A stretch of 64,000 nt of DNA from JABDGC01 sp964449835 (GCA_964449835.1 CAYVBZ010000002.1:15120-79119), one strand, 5' to 3'; positions 9,439 through 17,357 are shown, counted from the first letter of the stretch. The notes: generated by a model from the letters alone, not told the origin. Numbers and translations are program-made.

Positions 9439-10641
9439 ATGAAGCCTAGCTCACACTCTCAGTTTTTACCTTATTTTGATGGACTCCGAGGGCTGGCAGC
9501 TCTTGTTGTCTTTTTGGGCCACTCCGCCTGTTCGGTTTATCCTGCTTTGACCTCGGGCAACCTAGACTTATCTGGCTTATCGATCTTACCCACCCTCGCT
9601 AGAACGCCTTTCTCTCTACTCACGGCAGCCAATTCTGCAGTGTGCATTTTTTTTGTTTTAAGTGGATTTGTGATGTCAATGGTGTCAGCCCGAAGTCAGG
9701 AAAGCTTCATGGCCATTTCAACTAGGCGCTATTTACGCTTGGCAGGCCCTGCTATGGGGTGCTGTCTTTTAAGCGCCTTTTTATTAAAACATCACCTCTA
9801 TTTCAACCAAGCTGTCGCGGGCCTCACAGCCAGTACCTGGTTAAAACAATGGTTTCTCTTTGATGGTCACTACCACATCGCTTTAAAAGAAGGTCTAAGC
9901 GGTATATTCCGTAATCCTAGCTCGACCTATAATTCCAGCTTGTGGACCATGTACGTAGAATTGTGGGGTTCTCTCGCCATATTTTCAGTCGTTTATTTGG
10001 TCGAAAATAAATATTTACGCCTACTCACCTTTGCCATTGCCTGCAGACTTTCAGCACACTATTTCGATCGCTATGAATTCTTCTGCATCTTTGCCGGCGC
10101 TGTTTCATATAACTTGCACCAACTATTTACCTTCCCAAACAAATTAAAAAACCTTAACACCGCTTGTGTTTTGGCTGGCCTATTCCTATGCTCCTATCCC
10201 GATTTTGCTCCTCTAGGAAATGGCGGGATTGTATACAACTGGCTTGCCAGTCGATTTTTTGTTACCTGGTATCATGCTTTAGGTGCTGTTTTAATCGTAC
10301 ACTTTATCCATGGTTCGACTTTGTTCAGGAAATTTTTCTCTGCCCCTCCTCTTCTCTGGCTTGGAAAAGTTTCTTTTTCATTCTATCTACTTCACTTGCC
10401 TGTTATCTGTAGCTTAGGCGCTGGTTTAATCTACTTACTTCACTCCACCCTGAGCTACAATGAAATGACCTTCATCGTTATTTTGAGCACAGGTATCGTT
10501 TCTTTATCTTTAGCAGCCCTCTATGAAAAGTCCGTCGACAGGCTATTTATTCGCCTGGGGCACTGGTTCTCTCATAAAATAGATCGGCTCTTTCCAACTT
10601 ATGGAACCAAAGTACCGAGCTTGGCAACTGCCGCTTCGTAA
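9439..10641 (+). CDS. OafA/YrhL-type acyltransferase (acyltransferase 3 family)
   Basis: 400 residues with around ten membrane helices. The family signature is at the N-terminus: YFDGLRGLAALVVFLGHSA, with the catalytic-type His in GHS, followed by the FFVLSGFVMS segment and an RRYLRL basic motif. Acyltransferase-3 proteins O-acetylate or otherwise acylate surface polysaccharides such as O-antigen. There is no C-terminal SGNH domain, so it is the membrane-only form. It is divergent from the dioxygenase gene and its last 43 bases overlap the end of the convergent radical SAM gene. A second gene of the family, with similar length and motifs, lies at 14281-15516. Confidence 0.85.
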   Translation: MKPSSHSQFLPYFDGLRGLAALVVFLGHSACSVYPALTSGNLDLSGLSILPTLARTPFSLLTAANSAVCIFFVLSGFVMSMVSARSQESFMAISTRRYLRLAGPAMGCCLLSAFLLKHHLYFNQAVAGLTASTWLKQWFLFDGHYHIALKEGLSGIFRNPSSTYNSSLWTMYVELWGSLAIFSVVYLVENKYLRLLTFAIACRLSAHYFDRYEFFCIFAGAVSYNLHQLFTFPNKLKNLNTACVLAGLFLCSYPDFAPLGNGGIVYNWLASRFFVTWYHALGAVLIVHFIHGSTLFRKFFSAPPLLWLGKVSFSFYLLHLPVICSLGAGLIYLLHSTLSYNEMTFIVILSTGIVSLSLAALYEKSVDRLFIRLGHWFSHKIDRLFPTYGTKVPSLATAAS

Positions 10642-12065
10642 TTTTGATGGCCCGGCGATAAGCTTAAAGCAGCCCGATAGCTCTCTAAGGCTTCTGGAAA
10701 AGCGCTCTCTTTTTCAAAGATAAGACCCAAACGATAACAAGCCTCCGCATGCTTAGGAAAGATCTCGAGAAGCTTCTGAAATAACTGCTTTGCTTTTGCT
10801 AAATCAGCTTTGGCTTCATAGCGGGCAGCCAAATCAAAAGCTTCCTGGGCCGAAAATTCTCTATTCATCCATTCTACTTTAGGCTCAATTGATACATTCC
10901 AATCATCTAAAAATTCTCTATATTTTGGACCGAGGACTGACACTACATAATCATCTTGTAGATGTAGTTTGTGGGCCGTATACCCCAGATCTAAAGAATA
11001 TTTTTGACAAGTCTTGCAAAAACTATGCTTATATTTTCTCTGCCGAAGCTCTTCTCGCGAAACCTCTAAAAAGTTATTGGCAATGATCTGTTCTTTTTCA
11101 AAGGTGGCGCAGCAGAGTGGTACAGAACCATCAAAATTAATCGTTGTTCTTTGTTGGCGAAACTGGCAGTCACGGAGTTTTGGAGCACCAGCGGATAAAA
11201 TTTCGCCCATTTTTTTTGTTGGAACCACTAAATTAGCTAATATTGCCTCATCGCCAGGCATAGGCTCTCCAGCAGCCACTTTAGCTGATTTCTCAACCGG
11301 CATAAAAGTAGCCAAGGTCGGGGCAAAAATAAAGCCCAGGTCCTCACAGAGCTGGCGCATCTTCCAAAAATCAACCTCAAAGTTACTTTTATAGATGTGA
11401 AAACCAACCTGAATGATAACGTCAGACTTGAGCTCATCAATTAAATGACGGAGCAAATGCATGTTGGATTTAACAACATTAATATCACCCTTTTTATGGG
11501 TAAGTTGATAGGTATGATTAAAATACCCTGACAAGGAAATTCGAATATAGGAAGGTGAAGCTTGAATGACTCGTCTCATGTCTGGAAAAGCGTTTAAGTT
11601 GGTCGAGATGCCGATACCATAACCCTTTTCCTTTGTAATGCGAACGAGCTCACCCAGATGTTTGTGAAGTACTGATTCGCCCCAATTATAAAGGTCAATA
11701 AATATATTTTCACCCGGATGCTCAAGGGCAATTTTATCCAAGATCTTTTGATAAGTTTCAACAGACATCAGGCCTTTCGGCGTTGCTTCGGTATAATTTC
11801 CAACTGGACAAGAAGGACAGCGTAGATTACAAGTCCCCACCACATCAATGTGATAATAAAACTCTGCCCCCTGCCTTTGATCTAAAATTGAACGTAGACG
11901 CTGCTGCTCTTTTTTAACAGCAAGCTTCGCTTTTGCTTCACTTTCTGTTTGTGTATTGATTTTTTTAGCCGGTAGATAATTTAATTTAAAATCTAATAAA
12001 GAATTTTTTGAGTTGCGAACCAGATTGCGGATCTTCCCAGATATTGCTGATCTTGTTAAACGCAT
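10599..12065 (-). CDS. Radical SAM protein with SPASM-like Cys cluster and C-terminal TPRs
   Basis: 488 residues. The radical SAM motif CNLRCPSCPVG (CxxxCxxC) lies near residues 94-104. A second Cys-rich region follows: DCQFRQQ, VPLCCATFEK and HSFCKTCQKYS, which fits an auxiliary iron-sulfur cluster of the SPASM/Twitch type. The last ~85 residues form at least two TPR units (FDLAARYEAKADLAKAKQLF, CYRLGLIFEKESAFPEALES). The fusion of radical SAM and TPR in a polysaccharide locus suggests modification of a sugar or a carrier-bound intermediate; the substrate cannot be read from the sequence. An SD-like AGGAG lies about ten bases before the ATG. The gene follows the C-methyltransferase at 12104-13348 by 38 bases on the same strand. 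Confidence 0.78.
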   Translation of the reverse strand: MRLTRSAISGKIRNLVRNSKNSLLDFKLNYLPAKKINTQTESEAKAKLAVKKEQQRLRSILDQRQGAEFYYHIDVVGTCNLRCPSCPVGNYTEATPKGLMSVETYQKILDKIALEHPGENIFIDLYNWGESVLHKHLGELVRITKEKGYGIGISTNLNAFPDMRRVIQASPSYIRISLSGYFNHTYQLTHKKGDINVVKSNMHLLRHLIDELKSDVIIQVGFHIYKSNFEVDFWKMRQLCEDLGFIFAPTLATFMPVEKSAKVAAGEPMPGDEAILANLVVPTKKMGEILSAGAPKLRDCQFRQQRTTINFDGSVPLCCATFEKEQIIANNFLEVSREELRQRKYKHSFCKTCQKYSLDLGYTAHKLHLQDDYVVSVLGPKYREFLDDWNVSIEPKVEWMNREFSAQEAFDLAARYEAKADLAKAKQLFQKLLEIFPKHAEACYRLGLIFEKESAFPEALESYRAALSLSPGHQNYEAAVAKLGTLVP

Positions 12066-12103
12066 CTACTTTAATCTCCTATACTATATTTTTCATCCAC
12101 TTT

Positions 12104-13348
12104 CTATCCAACCACTTTTAACGTAGGTAAGGGGACAAGAAACACACCCCCTTCATCAATAAGACGCTGATTCTTTTGTATGATAATATCAGCATAATTC
12201 CAGGCCAGAATGACCACGAGATCTGGTCGACGCACATATAATTCAGAAGAAGCTAATACAGGCAAGTGGAACCCTGGGCTAAATAAATTCTGTTTAATAG
12301 GGTTATCATCGATAATATAGCCGATACGCGTTCCTAGCTCAAAATGATAAAGTAAAGTCGTTGTGGTGGTTGAAGCGCCGTATGCCACGATCTTTTTTCC
12401 TTCCTGAATGGCTTTATCTAGATAAGCCAGTGTCGCGCGTTTCCGCCCTTCAAGGGCTTGATAAAAGTCATGATAGATTTTTGGTTTAGTAATGCCACGG
12501 CGTTCCTCTTCCTTCATTAGGGTCTTTAAAAGTTCAGACTTTGGCCGCTTGCCTGTTGAAATGGGTTGAGCAAAGCCGCGTATTGAACCTCCTTTAGTCT
12601 TTATCCGAGTAACATCAAATAAAGTCATGTCTAAACGATTAAAAAACCGCTCTAAGGGGAGTAAAGCATGATGTGAGACATGTTCATGATAAATCGTATC
12701 AAAAACAAAACCGTCAATCATGTCAGGAACATAAGAAACTTCAAAAACAAAGACGCCATCAGGGGTAAGCAAACTGCGGGTCCCCAGAACAATATCAGTT
12801 AAATTATCAGCATGCGCAAAAATGTTGTTAGCGCAAATTAGCTTGGCGAGGCCATTTTCTTCAGCGATTGTCTTTGCCAAAGCCGAAGTGAAAAAATCAG
12901 GAATAGTTGGGATTCCAGCTTCTGTTGCTACAGCAGCAATCGCCCTAGCGGGATCCACACCCCTTACCTTCATACCCAGCTCTTTAAAGGCTTTTAACAA
13001 GGAACCATCATTACTCCCAATCTCGACCACCAAAGAGTTAGAGGGTAGTTGAAGGGCCTGACTCACCTCCGCGGCATAACGTTTGAAATGATCCACCAGC
13101 CCCAAGGAACTAGAGGTGCGATAGATATAGTTTCTAAATAAAATATCCGGGTTAATAATATCTAGGTTTTGAAGATGCCCACAAGTAGTGCAAAGATAGG
13201 TATCGAGCGGATAAACTCCTTGTTTCTCATTCAAACGCTCCTTAGGTACGAAGGAATCCCCAATAGCAGAAGCGAGGATAGGCAATACCAAATCGAGCTC
13301 AGTGGACGCGCATAAACGACAATCATTACGATGAATAAAATCAGCCAT
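12104..13348 (-). CDS. NDP-sugar C-methyltransferase (NovO/TylCIII type), copy 1
   Basis: 414 residues. The N-terminal zinc-binding domain has CRLC and later CTTC pairs (residues ~10-58). The SAM-binding loop is VVEIGSNDGSLLKAF near 105, and the family's conserved HEHVSHHALLPLERFF follows. A C-terminal Rossmann-like half carries IVAYGASTTTTTLLYHF. This three-part layout is that of sugar C-methyltransferases such as TylCIII, NovU/NovO and TcaB9, which add a methyl to C-3 or C-5 of NDP-4-keto-6-deoxysugars. The protein at 17600-18844 is colinear with it over its whole length. The product is probably a branched sugar for the local glycan; the precise sugar is unknown. Confidence 0.82.
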   Translation of the reverse strand: MADFIHRNDCRLCASTELDLVLPILASAIGDSFVPKERLNEKQGVYPLDTYLCTTCGHLQNLDIINPDILFRNYIYRTSSSLGLVDHFKRYAAEVSQALQLPSNSLVVEIGSNDGSLLKAFKELGMKVRGVDPARAIAAVATEAGIPTIPDFFTSALAKTIAEENGLAKLICANNIFAHADNLTDIVLGTRSLLTPDGVFVFEVSYVPDMIDGFVFDTIYHEHVSHHALLPLERFFNRLDMTLFDVTRIKTKGGSIRGFAQPISTGKRPKSELLKTLMKEEERRGITKPKIYHDFYQALEGRKRATLAYLDKAIQEGKKIVAYGASTTTTTLLYHFELGTRIGYIIDDNPIKQNLFSPGFHLPVLASSELYVRRPDLVVILAWNYADIIIQKNQRLIDEGGVFLVPLPTLKVVG

Positions 13349-13383
13349 GAACAGACCCTTTTAATTTTTTATCCTTTCACCAG

Positions 13384-13587
13384 TTAAGTCCTCGATGAAC
13401 CAAAAAATTCATGAATGGCATCGATCACATAATCCGCCTCACTATCCCTTAGCTCCGAATAAACCGGCAGGCTCATCATTTGCTCCCCTAGCATTTCTGC
13501 CCGAGGAAAATTACCCAACTGATAGCCCAAAGTGGCCAAGTCTATAACTGCAACCTTTCGCACTGCTTCAAGCTCATGATTGATCAT
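13384..13587 (-). pseudogene. C-terminal remnant of a DegT/DnrJ/EryC1 aminotransferase
   Basis: About 67 codons. From TLGYQLGNFPRAEML to YVIDAIHEFF it matches the last ~45 residues of DegT-type PLP aminotransferases, and it is clearly similar to the end of the gene just upstream (HLGYMIGDFPICERI to YVVARIKEFY). The first ~18 residues (MINHELEAVRK...) do not belong to that family. The ATG at 13587 has AAGGAG four bases upstream, so the fragment may still be translated, but it lacks the PLP-binding fold. It overlaps the end of the next broken aminotransferase gene by 14 bases. Confidence 0.75.
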
Positions 13588-14281
13588 AAAACTCCTTAAT
13601 TCTCGCAACGACATATTCTAAGTCATTTTCGGTCAGAAAGTCGTGCACAGGCAAAGAAAGAGTGTGCTTAGCTATCCGCTCACAAATAGGAAAATCGCCA
13701 ATCATATACCCCAGATGACGGGCTGCGGGTTGCAAATGCATAGGTACTGGATAATGTATTTTTGCGTCAACACCCTTCTCAATTAAAAAAGCTTGCAATT
13801 GGTCTCGATTATCGCACTGAATAGAATAAAGATGAAAAACCTGCTTGATCTTGTCCTCTCTCCGGGGAACCTGAACACCCTCGACTGTCGCAAGCTGTTG
13901 ATCATAAAATGCCGCGTTTTTAATGCGTCCTTCCGTAATACCCTTTAGCTTTTCCAGCATATGAGAGGCAGCGACGGCTTGCATCGTATCCAGTCGTGAA
14001 TTATAGGAAAAAATCAGACATTCATCCCGACTTTGAAGCCCGTGATTTCTCATTAAGCGCAGGCGATCAGCCAGCTCATCTGAATCGGTGACAATAATAC
14101 CGCCATCGCCCCATACATTGGGGTCAACAGGCTCGCCAAGTGTAAAATCACCCTTACTTACAACTTGCTTTAATTTTTCAAAAATTTTCTCAAAATCCGC
14201 AAATTGGCGCCTAAGATAATTATGATTGATCTGCATCATGCCTGTACGCAGGTATTGTTCTGGCAGAAAATTTTTTATCAT
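13574..14281 (-). pseudogene. DegT/DnrJ/EryC1 aminotransferase with large in-frame internal deletion
   Basis: 235 codons against about 370 in the family. The N-terminus (MQINHNYLRRQFADFEKI to FTLGEPVD) is that of a DegT-type sugar aminotransferase. The next residues, NVWGDGGIIVTDSDELADR, normally lie some 150 residues later, just after the PLP-lysine motif (HPLKN-type). The rest to the C-terminus is normal. The whole cofactor-binding core, including the Schiff-base Lys, is therefore missing although the frame is intact, so the product should be inactive as an aminotransferase. The likely original start is the ATG at 14239; the ATG at 14281 overlaps the stop of the upstream acyltransferase as TGATG. 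The ancestral role would have been amination of an NDP-keto-sugar. Confidence 0.82.
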
Positions 14282-15516
14282 CAGATCAAACCCTTCGCTT
14301 TATTAAATTCCATATCCACTATCGATTGCTTACTATCTTCTGAAAGCAAGCGTTTGTCCACCCATGACCCCATTGACCGTGAAAATCCCATAGCATACTC
14401 GTCTACATAGCGGAACAACAGCTTAGAAACCCAAATGACGGCTATCAGTGTTCCCACCATGGAAACTAAGGCCATTTGCCAATAAGGCAGCCCTTTAAAC
14501 GCAAAGATAAAGAGGGGGGTGATACTGCAAATCAGTGGAATATGAATAAGATACAAAACAAAGGAAATCTTCCCAAGAAACTTGCCTAAACGGCTAGCTA
14601 GAATCAGATGCAAGAGCCTAGATTGCAGGACAATCATGACCAAGAGCATGGCACCCAACATGTGCCACTGCAATACAGAAGGGGCCTTACTCAGCCAAGC
14701 GTGCCAGGGAGCAACCATCCCTGGCTGTATATCCGGAACCCCCCCAAAATAAAGTGCCACTAGAAAAATGCCGAGAATAAAAACACTGCGTAAGAACTGA
14801 AGCGGCAATAAACGCTTTACCAACCCAGTTAATTCTAGCTGAAAGTCATGCAACAGCACGCCCCAAGCGAATAAAAGATAATAACCCTCATAATTGAAAC
14901 GCATAAACCAAAGAACAGCGGCCAGCCGCAAATAGCGGTTTCTAAGTAAAGCAAAAAGCGCAAACACATAAGCCGAACCAATCAACTCAAAATGCATGGA
15001 CCAAAGATTACAGTTATATTTCGCGTGAGCGCGGATGAAAGCATTGACAAGGGCCTCCCGGGTCATCTTTAACACCTGCGGGTCGAAGTTATACCAGGCG
15101 GAAAGCCAACCGCTGTGCGTGACTTCGCGGGAGGCAGCGAAGTTATTATAAACGCCCAAATGCAGCAGGGCCCAAGCGCAAGTCGAGGTCATCAGCATTG
15201 GAAATGCTAACCGACAATAACGTCGCGCCAATTGTGCCGGAAAAGAAAGATGGGCCCTTTGACAAAAATCTGCCAGAACAAAGCCGCTCAAAACAAAAAA
15301 AATGCAGACAGCAAAATTACCCGTCCAAAAAACGGCAATAGGCGAAAGGCCCAGGGAGATATCAAAGGAGGTGTGAACTTCTTGCGGCAGAAAAGTCACA
15401 ACCGCTGGAAAAAGTGAAATCATGAGATGCGCCATAAGTACCATTAAGGCAGCTATACCTCTTAAACCATCTAAATAAGCGATGCGAGGCACTTCACTTT
15501 TTTGTATTGTATACAT
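14281..15516 (-). CDS. OafA/YrhL-type acyltransferase, second copy
   Basis: 411 residues with about ten membrane helices. The family signature is AYLDGLRGIAALMVLMAHL near the N-terminus, followed by FFVLSGFVLADFC and ARRYCRL. Like the gene at 9439 it lacks a C-terminal SGNH domain. I start at the ATG at 15516, which has GGGAG eight bases upstream; two codons earlier only a TTG is available. The expected role is O-acylation of a surface glycan at the inner membrane. Its stop overlaps the start of the deleted aminotransferase gene by one base (TGATG). Upstream lies the remnant region, so this gene is now the first intact gene of its minus-strand group. Confidence 0.84.
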   Translation of the reverse strand: MYTIQKSEVPRIAYLDGLRGIAALMVLMAHLMISLFPAVVTFLPQEVHTSFDISLGLSPIAVFWTGNFAVCIFFVLSGFVLADFCQRAHLSFPAQLARRYCRLAFPMLMTSTCAWALLHLGVYNNFAASREVTHSGWLSAWYNFDPQVLKMTREALVNAFIRAHAKYNCNLWSMHFELIGSAYVFALFALLRNRYLRLAAVLWFMRFNYEGYYLLFAWGVLLHDFQLELTGLVKRLLPLQFLRSVFILGIFLVALYFGGVPDIQPGMVAPWHAWLSKAPSVLQWHMLGAMLLVMIVLQSRLLHLILASRLGKFLGKISFVLYLIHIPLICSITPLFIFAFKGLPYWQMALVSMVGTLIAVIWVSKLLFRYVDEYAMGFSRSMGSWVDKRLLSEDSKQSIVDMEFNKAKGLI

Positions 15517-15592
15517 CTTCAAATCTCCCTTTTTCCACGCTCGAGAATTGTAAAGCTTAAAATCATGGAAAGAAAGCTCCGCGCTGATTGCC

Positions 15593-15860
15593 TTATAAGC
15601 GATTTAATAAGCGCAAACAGAGTAACTTGCACAATATCCCTCCAAAAACAAGCAACGTTTTCGGCTTCATAACGCCTGAGGTGAAGTCTGGACGGGGATT
15701 GAGGGTAACCGGCACCTCTGTGTAGGCTTTCGATCGAAGCAAGAGCCGGCTCAAGATCTCAATATGATAACCATAATTTTTCGCTTTCACATTCAAGCTG
15801 CGCGTCTCAGCAACCGGAAAAAGATAAAGACTGTGAGCATCTTTGACCTTGAGACCTGTA
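15593..15860 (-). pseudogene. 3' remnant of a GT2-type glycosyltransferase
   Basis: Read on the minus strand from about 15860 the frame gives NTGLKVKDAHSLYLFPVAET, then KAKNYGYHIEILSRLLLR and TEVPVTLNPR, and stops at 15593. The KAKNYGYHIEI...EVPVTLNPR pattern is the usual C-terminal block of dolichyl-phosphate-mannose-synthase-like GT2 enzymes. The N-terminal catalytic domain is absent because the frame is cut at the right end of an IS200/IS605-type element at 15861. No start codon or 5' half is seen elsewhere in the window. Confidence 0.65.
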
Positions 15861-15892
15861 TTGACATCCTCTCCGGCCTAAAAGGCCGGAGA
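15861..15892 (-). mobile_element. Right end of an IS200/IS605-type element (hairpin and terminal GAGGATGTCAA)
   Basis: On the minus strand, downstream of the tnpB remnant, there is an 8-bp perfect hairpin (CTCCGGCC, loop, GGCCGGAG at 15871-15891) followed by AGGATGTCAA ending at 15861. This subterminal hairpin followed by GAGGATGTCAA is the usual right-end signature of IS1341/IS605 elements, where it also forms the 3' end of the TnpB-associated omega RNA. The sequence immediately beyond the end is the broken GT2 gene. No left end was found. Confidence 0.72.
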
Positions 15893-15955
15893 TTCCTATT
15901 ATTAGACTGGTACTCAGTCACCTTTTCCCAGAAGCTCCTGCTTCATTGAGTGGCC

Positions 15956-16204
15956 TTACTGCGCCAGCTCTCCACAGGCTAACACGGCATGCCCTGCCGC
16001 TAAAATGTTTTTCGACTCATTGCTGTCAGCATTGTCTCTATGACCGCAGCTTAAACAGTGAAACAGGCTTTGGCTCCGTCTATTCCCTTTATCGGTAAAT
16101 CCGCAGCAGTTGCACTGTTGGCTTGTGTATTTTGGGCCCACTCTGAGAAAAATACCTCCCCGCCAGTCCTGCTTATATCGCAGTATGTTTTCATGGGGCA
16201 CTCA
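15956..16204 (-). pseudogene. tnpB: C-terminal remnant of TnpB (IS200/IS605 RNA-guided nuclease)
   Basis: About 81 codons matching only the end of TnpB. NILRYKQDWRGGIFLRVGPK leads into the zinc ribbon (CNCCG and CLSCG pairs) and then HRDNADSNESKNIL, which carries the last RuvC-type Asp. Full-length TnpB is near 400 residues, so the RuvC I and II parts and the N-terminal domains are gone and the protein cannot be an active nuclease. The break at the 5' side lies close to 16204, next to sequence with no transposon homology that I can recognise. The right end of the element is 64 bases downstream of the stop. Confidence 0.85.
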
Positions 16205-16320
16205 GAAATAAAAAATGCCAAAATTGTACAATAAATGACAACAAGCCACTTCCTTTAACTCATTGATTTACTTGTTGGTATCTGTTGTAATGCGTTGATA
16301 TTAATGAGCTGATGATGATT

Positions 16321-16360
16321 CGTAATCAGTAGGTTCGCAGTTCGACTCTGCGCGTCTGCA
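16321..16360 (+). other. 3' half of tRNA-Thr(CGU), probable attachment-site copy
   Basis: The sequence runs from the anticodon CGT through AATCAGTAGG, a perfect 5-bp T stem (CGCAG/CTGCG at 16336-16340 and 16348-16352) around TTCGACT, the 3' acceptor strand CGTCTGC and discriminator A at 16360. Upstream bases do not form a D arm or a matching 5' acceptor strand, and no CCA follows, so this is not a working tRNA gene. A 3' tRNA half standing alone is the classic duplicate left at the far end of an integrated island or phage. The intact gene should be elsewhere in the genome. Confidence 0.72.
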
Positions 16361-16419
16361 TAGTAAAATCAATAGGTTATAAGTGCAGATTGATTAAAAT
16401 TAAATCAATCAAAATTTTC

Positions 16420-16441
16420 GGGTACACTTCAGGGTACACTT
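16420..16441 (+). repeat. Direct repeat pair GGGTACACTT
   Basis: Two copies of GGGTACACTT start 12 bases apart (16420-16429 and 16432-16441), 60 bases downstream of the tRNA fragment. GGGTACA-type repeats are often seen between a tRNA attachment site and a tyrosine integrase gene in genomic islands, where they may act as recombinase or accessory-factor arm sites. No integrase gene follows here; the next gene is an esterase. Confidence 0.55.
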
Positions 16442-16490
16442 TTTGTTAAATGGCATGCTTTTTAGGGATTTTAGAAAATAAGGATTTATT

Positions 16491-17348
16491 GTGATTACTC
16501 GCTTATTAGCTTCTCAATTTTTTGCGTTTCTCTTAGGGAATATCATTTTTATAAATGGTGCCTTTGCTTCGCCTTCAGAAGATGGCGCAATTTATGATGT
16601 GTTCAATCGACTCATATATTACCCAGGTAAAATAGAGACGGCTTGTCCGACTCCGACTGATAAAGTGGGTACTATTCTTGTTATTGGTCAATCAAATGCT
16701 TCCAACTCTGGTGAAAAGAAATTTGTTACCAAATACCCAACCAAAGTTTTTAATTATTTTAATGGAAAATGCTATGTGGCTTCCTCTCCCTTGCTTGGCA
16801 CTGATGGAAATTTAGGTGAGTTTATGACCCCGCTTGCGGATCATCTAATCGAGGATGGTGTTTATGATTCTGTTTTAATTATTGCTTCATCTATTGGGGG
16901 ATCGCCAGTAAGATATTGGCAGAAAGGTGGGTATTTAAATGATATGTTATTAACAGTTTTAGAAGATGCCTCCAGAATGTATAAAATAACAGAAATTATT
17001 TGGCATCAAGGTGAGGCTGATTTTTATTATAAAACAACAAAAGAACAATATCTTGAAGGTCTTCATTCTGTAATCGATAGTATACGAGGTGCTGGTACGA
17101 ATGAGCCGCCATTTTATTTTTCTATTTCTACTTATTGTGGCTACAGTGATTGGACTCCTGAGAATCCAATTGCGGAAGCGCAACGCAATTTTGAAGATAG
17201 TACAAAAAAAATATTTTTAGGTGCCGATACTGATAGCTTGGTATCTGATGCTGAACGATTTGACCATTGTCATTTTAAGGAGTCTGGGCAATTAAAGACT
17301 GCTAGGGCTTACGCAACAGCTATACATCAACATAAGCAATTTTCTTGA
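16491..17348 (+). CDS. Secreted sialate-O-acetylesterase-like (SASA/CE6) protein
   Basis: 285 residues with a signal peptide (residues 1-26, ending GAFA). The SGNH-type esterase blocks of the SASA family are present: ILVIGQSNASNSG with the nucleophile Ser near 70, IASSIGGSPVRYW, EIIWHQGEADFYY (HQGE block), and DHCHFKESG with the catalytic His near the C-terminus. It should remove O-acetyl groups from carbohydrate outside the cytoplasm. The start is a GTG (gtgattact), with no strong SD. The gene is visibly richer in A and T than the genes either side and lies between a tRNA fragment and a truncated MBOAT gene, so recent acquisition is likely. It may act on the acetylated local glycan or on host glycans. 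Confidence 0.75.
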   Translation: MITRLLASQFFAFLLGNIIFINGAFASPSEDGAIYDVFNRLIYYPGKIETACPTPTDKVGTILVIGQSNASNSGEKKFVTKYPTKVFNYFNGKCYVASSPLLGTDGNLGEFMTPLADHLIEDGVYDSVLIIASSIGGSPVRYWQKGGYLNDMLLTVLEDASRMYKITEIIWHQGEADFYYKTTKEQYLEGLHSVIDSIRGAGTNEPPFYFSISTYCGYSDWTPENPIAEAQRNFEDSTKKIFLGADTDSLVSDAERFDHCHFKESGQLKTARAYATAIHQHKQFS

Positions 17349-17357
17349 TTAAAAGTG

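Larger units (their letters stand above)
16205..16490. other. Non-coding scar: tRNA fragment and direct repeats, no gene
   Basis: This 286-base AT-rich stretch between the tnpB remnant and the esterase gene has no credible coding frame. It contains the 3' half of a tRNA-Thr gene (16321-16360) and a pair of GGGTACACTT repeats (16420-16441), annotated separately. Nothing else in it is recognised; the last ~45 bases presumably contain the promoter and leader of the esterase gene. Confidence 0.6.

Noticed and set aside
15956..16204. Active TnpB nuclease or intact transposon
   Set aside because: Only the last ~80 residues remain; RuvC I and II motifs and the left end are absent.
16321..16360. Functional tRNA gene
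   Set aside because: The 5' acceptor strand and D arm are missing and the anticodon stem pairs poorly with the upstream bases, so it is only a 3' fragment.
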